Shown here in pieces: positions 32,248 through 40,690 of a stretch of DNA of 42,082 nucleotides. Origin of the DNA: an uncultured Eudoraea sp. (GTDB lineage: Bacteria; Bacteroidota; Bacteroidia; Flavobacteriales; Flavobacteriaceae); NCBI RefSeq assembly GCF_947258925.1, contig NZ_CAMYKG010000042.1, forward strand, positions 1 to 42,082. The letters are read 5' to 3'. The position numbers and the translations under genes were made by a program. The notes beneath the pieces were generated by a model. The model was not told the origin of the DNA, searched no databases, and saw only the letters and a program-made list of their open reading frames with translations. The first letter of the stretch is position 1. Each line of letters opens with the position of its first letter.

Positions 32248-35200
32248 ATCGTGTGATTTTTTCGTTCTATTAAATAATATACCAGTGGTACCACTAACAA
32301 AGTAAGGACTGTTGATGCAATTGTACCACCCATTAGTGAAATGGCCAATCCCTGAAATATGGGGTCAAAAAGGATAACAAATGCTCCAATTACAACAGTA
32401 CCTGCAGTTAGAAGGATTGGAGTGGTACGAACTGCCCCGGCTTCTATAACCGCTTGTTTTAATGGAACTCCTTCCGTAACCCGAAGATTAATGAAATCTA
32501 TAAGCAATACCGAATTCCTTACCATAATTCCTGCAAGGGCAATCATCCCAATAAATGAGGTGGCAGTAAAGAATGCATCCAATAACCAATGCCCTAAAAC
32601 GATCCCAATCAGAGAAAGTGGAATTGCTACCATCATCACAACAGGTGCTTTAAAATTCTGAAACCATCCCACAATCAGGATATAAATAATGACAATTACC
32701 CCAAGAAATGCTATTCCCAAGTCCCGGAATACTTCCAACGTAATCTGCCACTCCCCGTCCCATTTTACAGTATAATCATCTTCAAAATCGGGTTGCTTAA
32801 TATAGAGTTCGTCCAGCTTATAGCCTTCCGGAACATTTATTTCCTTTAATTTATCTGTCATCCCCAAGATAGCATAGACCGGGCTCTCCAATTCGCCAGC
32901 CATATCAGCAGTCACATAAACCACCCGTTTTTGATTTTTTCGATATATGCTTTTGGCTGAAATGGTTTTATTAATTTCTGTCAAATCACCAATACTATTC
33001 ATTGTACCCATTTGGGACTTGACTTTGAGTTGTGAAATATCATTAATAGTGGATTTCTCTTTTTCATCCAGGGATAGTACCAGTCCCACCTGGTTGGATG
33101 CATCTTCATCATACAGATTAGTAATTGCCCCATCAGAGAGAGCTAAATTTAAGGTTTGGGTAATTTGCGCCGGTGCCACACCATATAGCATTGCCTTTTG
33201 CTTATCAATGATGAATTCATACTCGGTTTGATCTGCCTCTACCATCCAATCCACATCCACTACATCTTCGGTGTTGTTTAACAGGTTTTCTAACTGATTG
33301 GCGACAGAAATCTGCCCGTTGTAATCAGGTCCATAAATTTCTCCCACAATAGTTGATAAAACCGGGGGGCCCGGAGGCACTTCAACCACTTTTATGTTTG
33401 CATTGTATTTTTCTCCAATTTTTCTAATTTCCGGACGCATGAGACTGGCTATCTCATGGCTTTGAGCTTTCCTATTATGCTTGTCCACAAGGTTTACCTG
33501 GATATCGGCAACATTGCTTCCTTCTCTTAGATCATAATGCCTGACCAGCCCATTAAAGGTTATCGGAGCCGAAGTTCCAACATAACTCTGATAGGTTATA
33601 ACCTCCGGACGTGTTGCTAAATACTGGGAAATTTCTTTTGCAACTACAGCAGTACGTTCAAGAGTCGTACCCTCCGGCATATCTATTACCACCTGAAATT
33701 CATTTTTATTATCAAATGGGAGCATTTTTACGGCAACGGACTTTGTAAAAAACATAGCAACAGAAGCCAATAATAAAAAGAAGGTTATTCCCAGGAAGAT
33801 CCAGCGTTTCTTTTTGTTTTCGAGCAACGGTTTCTCAAATTTCTCATAGAACTTATAGATAAGGGTTTCCTCTATTTGTTTCTCTTCTTTTTTCTTTCCC
33901 TTTTTTTCCTTTTCGCGAAGAAATATAAAACCGAGGTAAGGTGTAATTGTAAGTGCCACAAACAAAGACAATATCATAGCAATTGAAGCTCCGATAGGCA
34001 TAGGTGACATATATGGCCCCATTAACCCGGAGACAAAGGCCATGGGCAATACGGATGCAATAACCGTAAAAGTTGCTAAAATTGTCGGGTTCCCAACTTC
34101 ATTTATAGCATAAAGTGCGGCTTGTTTGAACGGCAAACGCTTCATTTTGAAATGGCGGTGCATGTTTTCCGCAATTATGATAGAATCATCCACTACAATA
34201 CCTGTCACAAATACCAGAGCGAAAAGTGTAATTCTGTTCAGTGTATAGTCTAACATATAGTAACTGAGCAGCGTAAGGGCGAAGGTAATCGGAACAGATA
34301 AAAAGACCACTAATCCACCGCGCCAGCCCATCGCCAACATTACCACAAAGGTTACGGCAATAATTGCACCTATGAGGTGCATAAGTAATTCAGACACTTT
34401 TTGAGAAGCAGTTTCACCATAATTACGGGTAACTTCTACATGTACGTCTGAAGGGATCAAATTTCGTTTTAAGTGATCTACTTTATTGATAATAACTTCA
34501 GAAATCTTCATTGCATCTGCCCCCTTTCGTTTGGCTATGGAAATGGTAACAGCAGGATATTCAGAATTATAATGTTGTGCATTTTCACTTGCCTGTCCAA
34601 AACCAAGGGCAACATAATTTTTTGGCAATTCGGGCCCGTCAAATATTGTGGCAATTTGCTTGAGGTAGATGGGTTGATCTTGCTGTACCCCTACTACCAG
34701 ATTTTCAACATCCTGTGTAGTTTCCAAAAACCTTCCGGTTCTTACTATAAACTCTGTATCATACTTATCAAAGGATCCGCTACTAAGCTGACTGTTATTG
34801 GCTTTAATCATTTGGGCAACGGTAAGGAAATCAAGACCGCTTTCCGCCATCCTATCTTTATCCAATACTATGCGCAGCTGCCTGTTTCTGCCGCCAATTT
34901 TTTGTATGGCTGAAACATCATTTATCTTTTCAATTTCATCTGTTAGTTCCTGTGCTATCTGCTTTAATTGGTAATCATCATAATTTTCACTCCAGAGCGT
35001 TAAGCCCAGCATTGGTACATCATCAATAGCCCTGGTTTTAACCAAAGGAAAGGTTACACCTTCCGGCATGATATCCATATGCTTATTAATTTCATTATAG
35101 AGCTTAACAAATGATCTTTCAATATCCTCGCCCACATAAAATTGTACTATAACCATAGCCTGTTCATTCATCGAAGTAGAATAAACATATTCAACACCTT

Positions 35201-35438
35201 TGATATTGGAGATAAGTTTTTCGAGTGGTTTGGATACCCTGGATTCAACTTCGGCCGGGCTGGCCCCCGGGTAACCCACAAAAATATCAGCGATGGGAAC
35301 GTCAATCTGAGGTTCCTCTTCCCTTGGAATTAAAAAGGAGCTATATACCCCAATGATCATAAAAACGATCATCAGGAGCACGGTTAGTTTTGATCCTATA
35401 AACGACTTTGCAATTTTTCCTGCTAATCCTTCTTTCAT
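32244..35438 (-). CDS. RND efflux pump permease subunit
   Basis: A 1064-aa inner-membrane pump of the RND superfamily. First span with IGVYSSFLIPREEEPQIDVP (29-48), porter-domain motif GYPGASPAEVESRVSKPLEK, twelve spans in two halves, and the TM4 proton-relay aspartates in VTGIVVDDSIIIAENMHRHF. A long charged loop (EKEKKGKKKEEKQIEETLIY) follows TM6. The relatives are AcrB-like (HAE1), though the pattern also recalls pumps linked to sulfur metabolism clusters; the substrate is not readable from sequence. It forms an operon with the adaptor (35499) and TolC (36598) genes upstream and PII-like and DUF2892 genes downstream. Confidence 0.95.
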   Translation of the reverse strand: MKEGLAGKIAKSFIGSKLTVLLMIVFMIIGVYSSFLIPREEEPQIDVPIADIFVGYPGASPAEVESRVSKPLEKLISNIKGVEYVYSTSMNEQAMVIVQFYVGEDIERSFVKLYNEINKHMDIMPEGVTFPLVKTRAIDDVPMLGLTLWSENYDDYQLKQIAQELTDEIEKINDVSAIQKIGGRNRQLRIVLDKDRMAESGLDFLTVAQMIKANNSQLSSGSFDKYDTEFIVRTGRFLETTQDVENLVVGVQQDQPIYLKQIATIFDGPELPKNYVALGFGQASENAQHYNSEYPAVTISIAKRKGADAMKISEVIINKVDHLKRNLIPSDVHVEVTRNYGETASQKVSELLMHLIGAIIAVTFVVMLAMGWRGGLVVFLSVPITFALTLLSYYMLDYTLNRITLFALVFVTGIVVDDSIIIAENMHRHFKMKRLPFKQAALYAINEVGNPTILATFTVIASVLPMAFVSGLMGPYMSPMPIGASIAMILSLFVALTITPYLGFIFLREKEKKGKKKEEKQIEETLIYKFYEKFEKPLLENKKKRWIFLGITFFLLLASVAMFFTKSVAVKMLPFDNKNEFQVVIDMPEGTTLERTAVVAKEISQYLATRPEVITYQSYVGTSAPITFNGLVRHYDLREGSNVADIQVNLVDKHNRKAQSHEIASLMRPEIRKIGEKYNANIKVVEVPPGPPVLSTIVGEIYGPDYNGQISVANQLENLLNNTEDVVDVDWMVEADQTEYEFIIDKQKAMLYGVAPAQITQTLNLALSDGAITNLYDEDASNQVGLVLSLDEKEKSTINDISQLKVKSQMGTMNSIGDLTEINKTISAKSIYRKNQKRVVYVTADMAGELESPVYAILGMTDKLKEINVPEGYKLDELYIKQPDFEDDYTVKWDGEWQITLEVFRDLGIAFLGVIVIIYILIVGWFQNFKAPVVMMVAIPLSLIGIVLGHWLLDAFFTATSFIGMIALAGIMVRNSVLLIDFINLRVTEGVPLKQAVIEAGAVRTTPILLTAGTVVIGAFVILFDPIFQGLAISLMGGTIASTVLTLLVVPLVYYLIERKNHTI

Positions 35439-35498
35439 ATGCTTATTATTCCTTTAGATTTTGTTACCCAACAATTGTCTCATATAACAATTACTGAT

Positions 35499-36566
35499 CT
35501 ACTGTATGGATATTTTCGCCCCATTATATAATTTACCATTAGATGAAAGAATAAAACTTTCACCTGTTGTTAAGCCCGATAAAACCTCAACCCTATCACC
35601 ATAAGACCGGCCCAATCGAAGCCATCTGAGTAGTGCTGTATTACGTTCACTCACTGTATAAACCCCTGATAATTGCCCTTTTTGAATAATCGCATCAATA
35701 GGGATTAAAACTGCTCTGGATTGATTATCGGCTGCTACAGGAAAATCAACTGTGGCATACATCCCGGATAAGATTGGGACGTTTGTCTCTGATAAGGCCA
35801 CTTTAACATGGTATTGTCCACCGGTATTTTTAGATGAGCTACTTAATTCAACTACTTCTCCCTCAATATTTTCATTTATGGAGTTTAGGCTCACTGCCAC
35901 TTTCATGCCCTTTTTGATTTTTGTTATATCAGATTCCGGTACTAAAGTCAATACCTGATACTTCCCAGGGGCTTCTACTTCAAGAAGAGGCATTCCCGGA
36001 CTTGCCATATCTCCCGGTTTTATAAACTTATTGGTAACCACCCCATTAAAAGGAGCCCGCAGATCTGAATAAGAAAATTGTGCATTCACTTCATTTTTCA
36101 TTTGCCTTGCGGCTTCCAATCTCGCTTTAGACATATTATAATTCGCCGTTATATCATCCAGCTCTTTCTGTGTGGCACTATTTTCGTTAAATAATATGGT
36201 AAATCTCTTCAAGTCTTTCTCAGAGTTGTTATAAGCTGCTGTAGCCTCAGCAATCCCGGCATTAACCTGAGCAAGCTTGGCAGAAAGATCCGTATTATTG
36301 ATGCTCAACAACAACTGCCCTTTAACAACCTTATCCCCTATCTGCACATGTATTTTATTTACGTGCCCCATAATGCGGGTACTCAGGTTGGCACTTTTAA
36401 CAGCTTCTATCTTACCACTGGTTGAAATCACAGGATGACTATCAAGCTCACCTACCTTGCTTACTTTTACAGCAATTGCCGGCAGATTGGTATTCTGCAC
36501 CTCCTTATCTGTTTTTCCACAGCTCCATAAAAAAAGCATAACAAGTATGATATATATTTTTTGCAT
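35499..36566 (-). CDS. RND efflux periplasmic adaptor (membrane fusion) lipoprotein
   Basis: A 355-aa adaptor protein starting at the ATG at 36566 (MQKIYIILVMLFLWSC); the upstream TTG at 36590 would add eight charged residues. Lipobox LWSC anchors it to a membrane. Barrel-sandwich half-motifs are visible at GHVNKIHVQIGDKVVKGQLL (lipoyl-like) and DLRAPFNGVVTNKFIKPGDM, with a coiled hairpin (KLAQVNAGIAEATAAYNNSE) between them and a beta-barrel and membrane-proximal domain after. It bridges the RND pump to TolC. It lies 31 nt after the TolC gene and 60 nt before the pump gene. Confidence 0.94.
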   Translation of the reverse strand: MQKIYIILVMLFLWSCGKTDKEVQNTNLPAIAVKVSKVGELDSHPVISTSGKIEAVKSANLSTRIMGHVNKIHVQIGDKVVKGQLLLSINNTDLSAKLAQVNAGIAEATAAYNNSEKDLKRFTILFNENSATQKELDDITANYNMSKARLEAARQMKNEVNAQFSYSDLRAPFNGVVTNKFIKPGDMASPGMPLLEVEAPGKYQVLTLVPESDITKIKKGMKVAVSLNSINENIEGEVVELSSSSKNTGGQYHVKVALSETNVPILSGMYATVDFPVAADNQSRAVLIPIDAIIQKGQLSGVYTVSERNTALLRWLRLGRSYGDRVEVLSGLTTGESFILSSNGKLYNGAKISIQ

Positions 36567-36597
36567 ATTTCGATTTCTTTTGATTATCAATTTTTAA

Positions 36598-37899
36598 TTA
36601 TTCTTTGGTTAAATATGTTATATAGGCTACCGCAGAATTATGCTGAAAAATTGTAAAATAATATTCCAGTTGCTTCCGGGCATATTGCGTTTCCGCAGAA
36701 AGCAGGTCCGTTGTTTTTTCCAAACCCTGTGCAAAACGATTACTACGAATTCTAAAAGCTTCCCTTGATTGTTCTAAAGCGAGAGCAGTAAGCTCCAGAT
36801 TATTTTTGGTATCCTGCAGCATACGTCTAGCCTTGTTTAACTCAACCTGACTCTCTGATCTATATAGCTCTAATTCCAATTTGGCTTTTTCAAATTCCGC
36901 CTTGCTTTTATGTGCTTTGCCGAAACGTTTCGTTCCGTTTAAGATATCCCATCTTAATTCTGCTCCAAAGAGGTAGCCGCTGGCGCCACCCCGGAACACT
37001 TTTTCATCATGCAATTCGTAAGTTCCAAAAGCATTCAGCTTAGGTAAAAAGCTCATTTTATCTGATTTATATATTTGATAATAAGCCTCTTTAGATGATT
37101 CCATTGCCAAAATATCTTTTCTATTTTCTGATACTTTTATCATAGAAAAATTATCCGTAAAAACTTGAAGGGTATCTGCAGGAGTCCAAATGTTGTAGGT
37201 AGAGTCGTTCATCATGACCGACAAATAATTAGAAGCATTCTTAATATTACTCTTTGCATACTGCAGTTGATTTTCAATTTCAGTTGCCCTTACTTCTACA
37301 GCCAGTACATCGGATCTTTGAAGGTATCCTTGTTTAAAACTGTTGTCGGCCAACCTCTTGTTCTCCATTGCAGTTTCTTTGGCCTTTTCCAGAACTTCTA
37401 CGGTTTTATAAGCCAGTTGCAACTGCATATAGGCTTTTTCCACCTCCATGGTTAAATAATCACGGGTACGTTCAGATTGGTATTCTGTGGCATTGAGTTT
37501 AGCCTTCGCCGCCTTGCGCTGGTAAAAGCCATCGAAATTCAGCAAAGGCTGCTGAATCTCAAAACGGGTTGCATAATCCTCAATTTGACGTGGGTTGTTC
37601 AGTAGGTCAGGATTAAAATCGGCTTGGGTGACAATTTGCTGATTTAGTTTTACCCCAAAAGCCATTAACGGATTATTAGTGGCCAAACCTGTATGTGACA
37701 CACTAATATTTGGTAAAAGCACGGCATTGGTTTGTCTATAATCACCTTCAGCAGAAATTATGCCCTTCTCAGCAATTTTTAAAGAGGTATTCTGCTCCAT
37801 TACTCGGTTCAAAACCTCCCCCCTGGTAATTAGTACATCCTTTTGCGCATTCAGCATAAGAACGCTAAGTAAGGCCAGTATTTGTAATATATTCTTCAT
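36598..37899 (-). CDS. TolC-family outer membrane efflux protein
   Basis: A 433-aa outer-membrane factor starting at the ATG at 37899 (MKNILQILALLSVLMLNAQ signal peptide); the upstream TTG at 37920 overlaps the -7-like box. It has the two long alpha-helical repeats of the family, rich in Gln, Ala and Glu (LQLAYKTVEVLEKAKETAME, KAKLELELYRSESQVELNKA), and beta segments such as LNAFGTYELHD and SGYLFGAELRWDI. The end has AYITYLTKE. It is the first gene of the RND operon. Its promoter region carries two palindromes of the GTAAC-N4-GTTAC type. Confidence 0.94.
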   Translation of the reverse strand: MKNILQILALLSVLMLNAQKDVLITRGEVLNRVMEQNTSLKIAEKGIISAEGDYRQTNAVLLPNISVSHTGLATNNPLMAFGVKLNQQIVTQADFNPDLLNNPRQIEDYATRFEIQQPLLNFDGFYQRKAAKAKLNATEYQSERTRDYLTMEVEKAYMQLQLAYKTVEVLEKAKETAMENKRLADNSFKQGYLQRSDVLAVEVRATEIENQLQYAKSNIKNASNYLSVMMNDSTYNIWTPADTLQVFTDNFSMIKVSENRKDILAMESSKEAYYQIYKSDKMSFLPKLNAFGTYELHDEKVFRGGASGYLFGAELRWDILNGTKRFGKAHKSKAEFEKAKLELELYRSESQVELNKARRMLQDTKNNLELTALALEQSREAFRIRSNRFAQGLEKTTDLLSAETQYARKQLEYYFTIFQHNSAVAYITYLTKE

Positions 37900-37917
37900 C
37901 AACCAATAAATTTGAAG

Positions 37918-37925
37918 CAAAATTA
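37918..37925 (-). promoter_or_regulatory. -7-like box of the tolC operon
   Basis: On the minus strand this reads TAATTTTG, an exact match to the TAnnTTTG box. No TTG lies 17-23 nt upstream; the nearest is 27 nt away. This fits a promoter that depends on an activator bound at 37948-37961, 22 nt upstream of the box. Confidence 0.5.
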
Positions 37926-37947
37926 GTTTTAGAAAAATGCGCAGACA

Positions 37948-37961
37948 GTAACCAATGTTAC
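37948..37961. promoter_or_regulatory. CRP/FNR-like operator, perfect palindrome (tolC operon)
   Basis: GTAAC-CAAT-GTTAC. The size and symmetry (two 5-bp arms, 4-bp centre) match sites of CRP/FNR-family activators. It lies 49 nt upstream of the tolC ATG, centred about 40 nt before the expected transcription start. An imperfect second copy, GTGAC-TTTT-GTTAC, lies at 37971-37984. Confidence 0.6.
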
Positions 37962-37970
37962 CAATATCCG

Positions 37971-37984
37971 GTGACTTTTGTTAC
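37971..37984. promoter_or_regulatory. Second, imperfect copy of the operator
   Basis: GTGAC-TTTT-GTTAC differs from the perfect palindrome at one arm position. Its centre is 23 bp from that of the first site, about two helical turns. Confidence 0.45.
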
Positions 37985-38063
37985 AGAATATTTAAGACAT
38001 TTTACTTATATGGGAAGTATAGGGCCCTGATTAATATAGTATCTGATTTGGATAATTGACCAT

Positions 38064-38717
38064 TTAGAGTTTGGTACCGTAAGAGAGATCACCCGCATCG
38101 CCTAATCCAGGAATTATATACCCTTTACCGGTTAGTTCATCATCAATTGCAGCAATCCACAGATGGGTATTTTCAGGAAAAACACTTTTTACATATGCAA
38201 TTCCGGAAGTAGAACCAATTACAGAAATTATATGAATTTGTTTGGGTTCGCCATGTCCTTTTAAGGCCTTGAAAACATTCTCCAGCGTCTTTCCTGTTGC
38301 GAGCATGGGGTCTGTTAACACCAATGTTTTACCACCCAAAGCGGGAGCAGCAAAATACTTAACAATGACATCAAAATCGTCTCCTCCGTCAGGATGTTGT
38401 CTGTATGCCGAAATAAAAGCGTTCTCCGCTTTGTCAAAATAATTTAATAGCCCCCTATGTAAAGGCAGCCCTGCTCTTAGGACTGAACATAGGACTAAAT
38501 TATTCAATGGCAGGGCCATAGGTTTATATCCAAATGGTGTTTGAACTGTACTTACTTTATAATTCAGTGTTTTACTTAGTTCATAACAAAGGATTTCCCC
38601 AATCCGCTCAATATTCCGTCGAAAACGCATGGAATCCTTTTGAATGTTTATATCCCTGAGTTCAGCAACAAATTGATTTAGCAAGGAGTTTTCAGCTCCG
38701 AAATTATGAATGATCAT
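38064..38717 (-). CDS. upp: Uracil phosphoribosyltransferase
   Basis: A 217-aa enzyme that makes UMP from uracil and PRPP. The PRPP-binding motif LVLTDPMLATGKTL (132-145) is present, with CSVLRAGLPLHRGL (77-90) and the C-terminal uracil-binding segment GKGYIIPGLGDAGDLSYGTK. The N-terminus MIIHNFGAENSLLNQFVAEL is typical of the Bacteroidota version. It lies between the two sulfur/efflux operons but is on the minus strand with its own upstream region, so it is probably unrelated to them. Confidence 0.95.
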   Translation of the reverse strand: MIIHNFGAENSLLNQFVAELRDINIQKDSMRFRRNIERIGEILCYELSKTLNYKVSTVQTPFGYKPMALPLNNLVLCSVLRAGLPLHRGLLNYFDKAENAFISAYRQHPDGGDDFDVIVKYFAAPALGGKTLVLTDPMLATGKTLENVFKALKGHGEPKQIHIISVIGSTSGIAYVKSVFPENTHLWIAAIDDELTGKGYIIPGLGDAGDLSYGTKL

Positions 38718-38920
38718 AACCTGAATTTTAAAATGAGAATCTTACTAAATATAAGAAAAATGAATTGAACAATAGGTTGCAAATTGGACTTTAAAATTTA
38801 CCCATGTCTTTTATTTTATGAGAAGTGCGCCAAACATAAAAAACTCGAAATCTAGTCGTGTTATACGATTTTTAGTAGCATGCTATTTCCTTGCTGTCCC
38901 TAAAAATCATTTTGAGATTA

Positions 38921-38934
38921 GTAACATTTGTTAC
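38921..38934. promoter_or_regulatory. CRP/FNR-like operator, perfect palindrome (sulfite-oxidase-like operon)
   Basis: GTAAC-ATTT-GTTAC, with arms identical to the site at 37948-37961. It is followed after 23 nt by TAATTTTA (38958-38965), a one-mismatch TAnnTTTG box, and after 55 nt by the ATG at 38990. The geometry is nearly the same as at the tolC promoter. Confidence 0.6.
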
Positions 38935-38989
38935 ATGCACTTTATTAAATAAATTCTTAATTTTAATATTTTGGATATAAACTAATCTA

Positions 38990-40210
38990 ATGAAAAGACG
39001 AAACTTTGTTAAAAAGGCAACTTTAGGTTCCATGGCATCAGTAATAGGTGCGGATATTGTATTTGGTGCGGTTCTTCCAGAAGGCTATAAACCTCTGGCT
39101 CTACAGGACCCTGACCCTTTTAAAATGTTTGAAAAGGACACCGGAATGGAAGTGTTGAACGATAAACCATGGAATATTGAGGCAAAGGCCCACCTTTTGG
39201 ATGACAAAGTAACACCAAACAAGTTTATGTTCATTCGAAATAATGGCCTAATCCCGGAAAATATAGACATAAATAAATGGACTTTAACTTTCGACGGGGA
39301 ATCGGCACGCCAACAAAAAACATATACGCTAGCAGAATTAAAATCTAAATTCCCGCAGTATACCTATCAATTAACCCTGGAATGTGGTGGCAATGGAAGA
39401 AGTGAATTTGATCCACCGGCAAAGGGAAATCAATGGACGGTTGGGGCTGTTTCCTGCGCTAACTGGACCGGAATCAGATTAAAAGACGTTTTGGAAGATG
39501 TTGGACTAAAAGATGACGCGGTTTATATTGGGTATCATGCTGCAGATATACACTTGAGCCGGGACCCTGGGAAAGAGCCAATTTCTCGAGGTGCCCCTAT
39601 AGCTAAGGCAATTCAGGAAGAAACCCTCCTGGCCTTCAAAATGAATGACAAGGATATACCTTTAGCTCATGGTTACCCCTTAAGACTGGTGGCCGGGGGT
39701 TGGCCGGCCTCAGTTTCAGGAAAATGGATTAACAGGATTAGTATCAGAAATAAGGTGCATGATGGTCCTAAAATGACTGGTACGGCATACAGAGTCCCTT
39801 GTAATCCGGTTGCGCCGGGTGATAAGGTTAAAGATGAGGATATGTGTATTATTGAATCTATGCCTGTGAAATCTTTGATCACCTATCCCAAATCAGGGGC
39901 CATGATCAATAAAGGCAAAAAACTGGATATCCGGGGCCATGCCTGGGCAGGTGAACTTGAAGTCTTAAAAATGGAATATTCAATAGATTTTGGTTCCACA
40001 TGGCAATCGTGTCCTCTTGAAAAACCGGCAAACAGACTGGCATGGCAGCATTTTAAAGCTTCTGTAGAATTCCCAAAGGAAGGTTATTACGAAGTTTGGG
40101 CTCGCGCTACGGATTCCCGCGGAATAAGTCAGCCAATGCTTTTACCCGGCTGGAATCCGAAAGGTTACCTGAATAACGCATGTCACAGGATAGCAGTAAA
40201 AGTTACGTAA
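38990..40210 (+). CDS. Sulfite-oxidase-fold molybdoenzyme, Tat-exported
   Basis: A 406-aa molybdopterin enzyme. The N-terminus MKRRNFVKKATLGSMASVIG is a twin-arginine signal. The molybdenum ligand is Cys132 in LTLECGGNGRSEF, equivalent to the cysteine of the SUOX family. The oxidoreductase domain continues with VGAVSCANWTGIRLKDVLED and AHGYPLRLVAGGWPASVSGK. The C-terminal dimerisation domain holds RGHAWAGELEVLKMEYSIDF. The probable reaction is periplasmic sulfite to sulfate oxidation, with electrons passed to the monohaem cytochrome encoded directly downstream (SorA/SorB-like). A sulfane dehydrogenase role is the alternative. Promoter and operator lie within 70 nt upstream. Confidence 0.9.
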   Translation: MKRRNFVKKATLGSMASVIGADIVFGAVLPEGYKPLALQDPDPFKMFEKDTGMEVLNDKPWNIEAKAHLLDDKVTPNKFMFIRNNGLIPENIDINKWTLTFDGESARQQKTYTLAELKSKFPQYTYQLTLECGGNGRSEFDPPAKGNQWTVGAVSCANWTGIRLKDVLEDVGLKDDAVYIGYHAADIHLSRDPGKEPISRGAPIAKAIQEETLLAFKMNDKDIPLAHGYPLRLVAGGWPASVSGKWINRISIRNKVHDGPKMTGTAYRVPCNPVAPGDKVKDEDMCIIESMPVKSLITYPKSGAMINKGKKLDIRGHAWAGELEVLKMEYSIDFGSTWQSCPLEKPANRLAWQHFKASVEFPKEGYYEVWARATDSRGISQPMLLPGWNPKGYLNNACHRIAVKVT

Positions 40211-40690
40211 ATGCAGGAACACTCAACGTTTAAACAACAGGTAAAAGCCATATATAGGCTTATGGCAGGTTTATTCGGTTTATTCATTGTGGGGGCTGTT
40301 GGAATCCTCTTGTTGTTGTCAAATCCTGATTGGACCAGAAAAAAAGCACCGGAAACGGAGCAGGAGTATGTTGCTATTCCGGAAGAGGACGATTTCGACA
40401 AAATTGAAAATGGGATCCATATAAGAACCGGACTTGTTGATGCAGAAGGTCTGATGACGGTAGTAAACAATTGTACCAATTGCCATTCTGCAAAATTGGT
40501 CACCCAAAACAGGATGAACGAAGAAAGATGGATCGCTACTATCCGATGGATGCAGGAAACCCAAAATTTGTGGGACCTTGGAAAAAATGAAGAAATTATA
40601 GTAGACTATCTGGTAACAAATTATCCGCCGGGGAAAAAAGGAAGACGGGAAATTTTATCCAACATTGAATGGTATGATCTCAAGGATTAG
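40211..40690 (+). CDS. Membrane-anchored monohaem cytochrome c
   Basis: A 159-aa cytochrome. A single membrane span at about 17-37 (LMAGLFGLFIVGAVGILLLL) anchors it. The haem-binding motif is C88-T-N-C91-H92 (NNCTNCHSAK), and Met114 in IRWMQETQNL is a likely distal ligand. It is likely the electron acceptor of the molybdoenzyme, whose stop directly abuts this ATG (40210/40211). It would pass electrons toward the respiratory chain. The C-terminal half (EEIIVDYLVTNYPPGKKGRR) resembles the end of small sulfite-dehydrogenase cytochromes. It overlaps the next gene by 17 nt. Confidence 0.9.
   Translation: MQEHSTFKQQVKAIYRLMAGLFGLFIVGAVGILLLLSNPDWTRKKAPETEQEYVAIPEEDDFDKIENGIHIRTGLVDAEGLMTVVNNCTNCHSAKLVTQNRMNEERWIATIRWMQETQNLWDLGKNEEIIVDYLVTNYPPGKKGRREILSNIEWYDLKD

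Noticed and set aside
40665..40673. TTG start for the rhodanese lipoprotein
   Set aside because: The ATG at 40674 directly precedes the signal sequence and lipobox. The same reasoning was used to prefer ATG over TTG for the genes starting at 7066, 27007, 31541, 31931, 36566 and 37899.
38990..40690. Naming the molybdoenzyme and cytochrome soxC and soxD
   Set aside because: No other sox genes are present and the cytochrome has a single haem and a membrane anchor, so a SorA/SorB-like sulfite dehydrogenase fits better. The assignment stays open.
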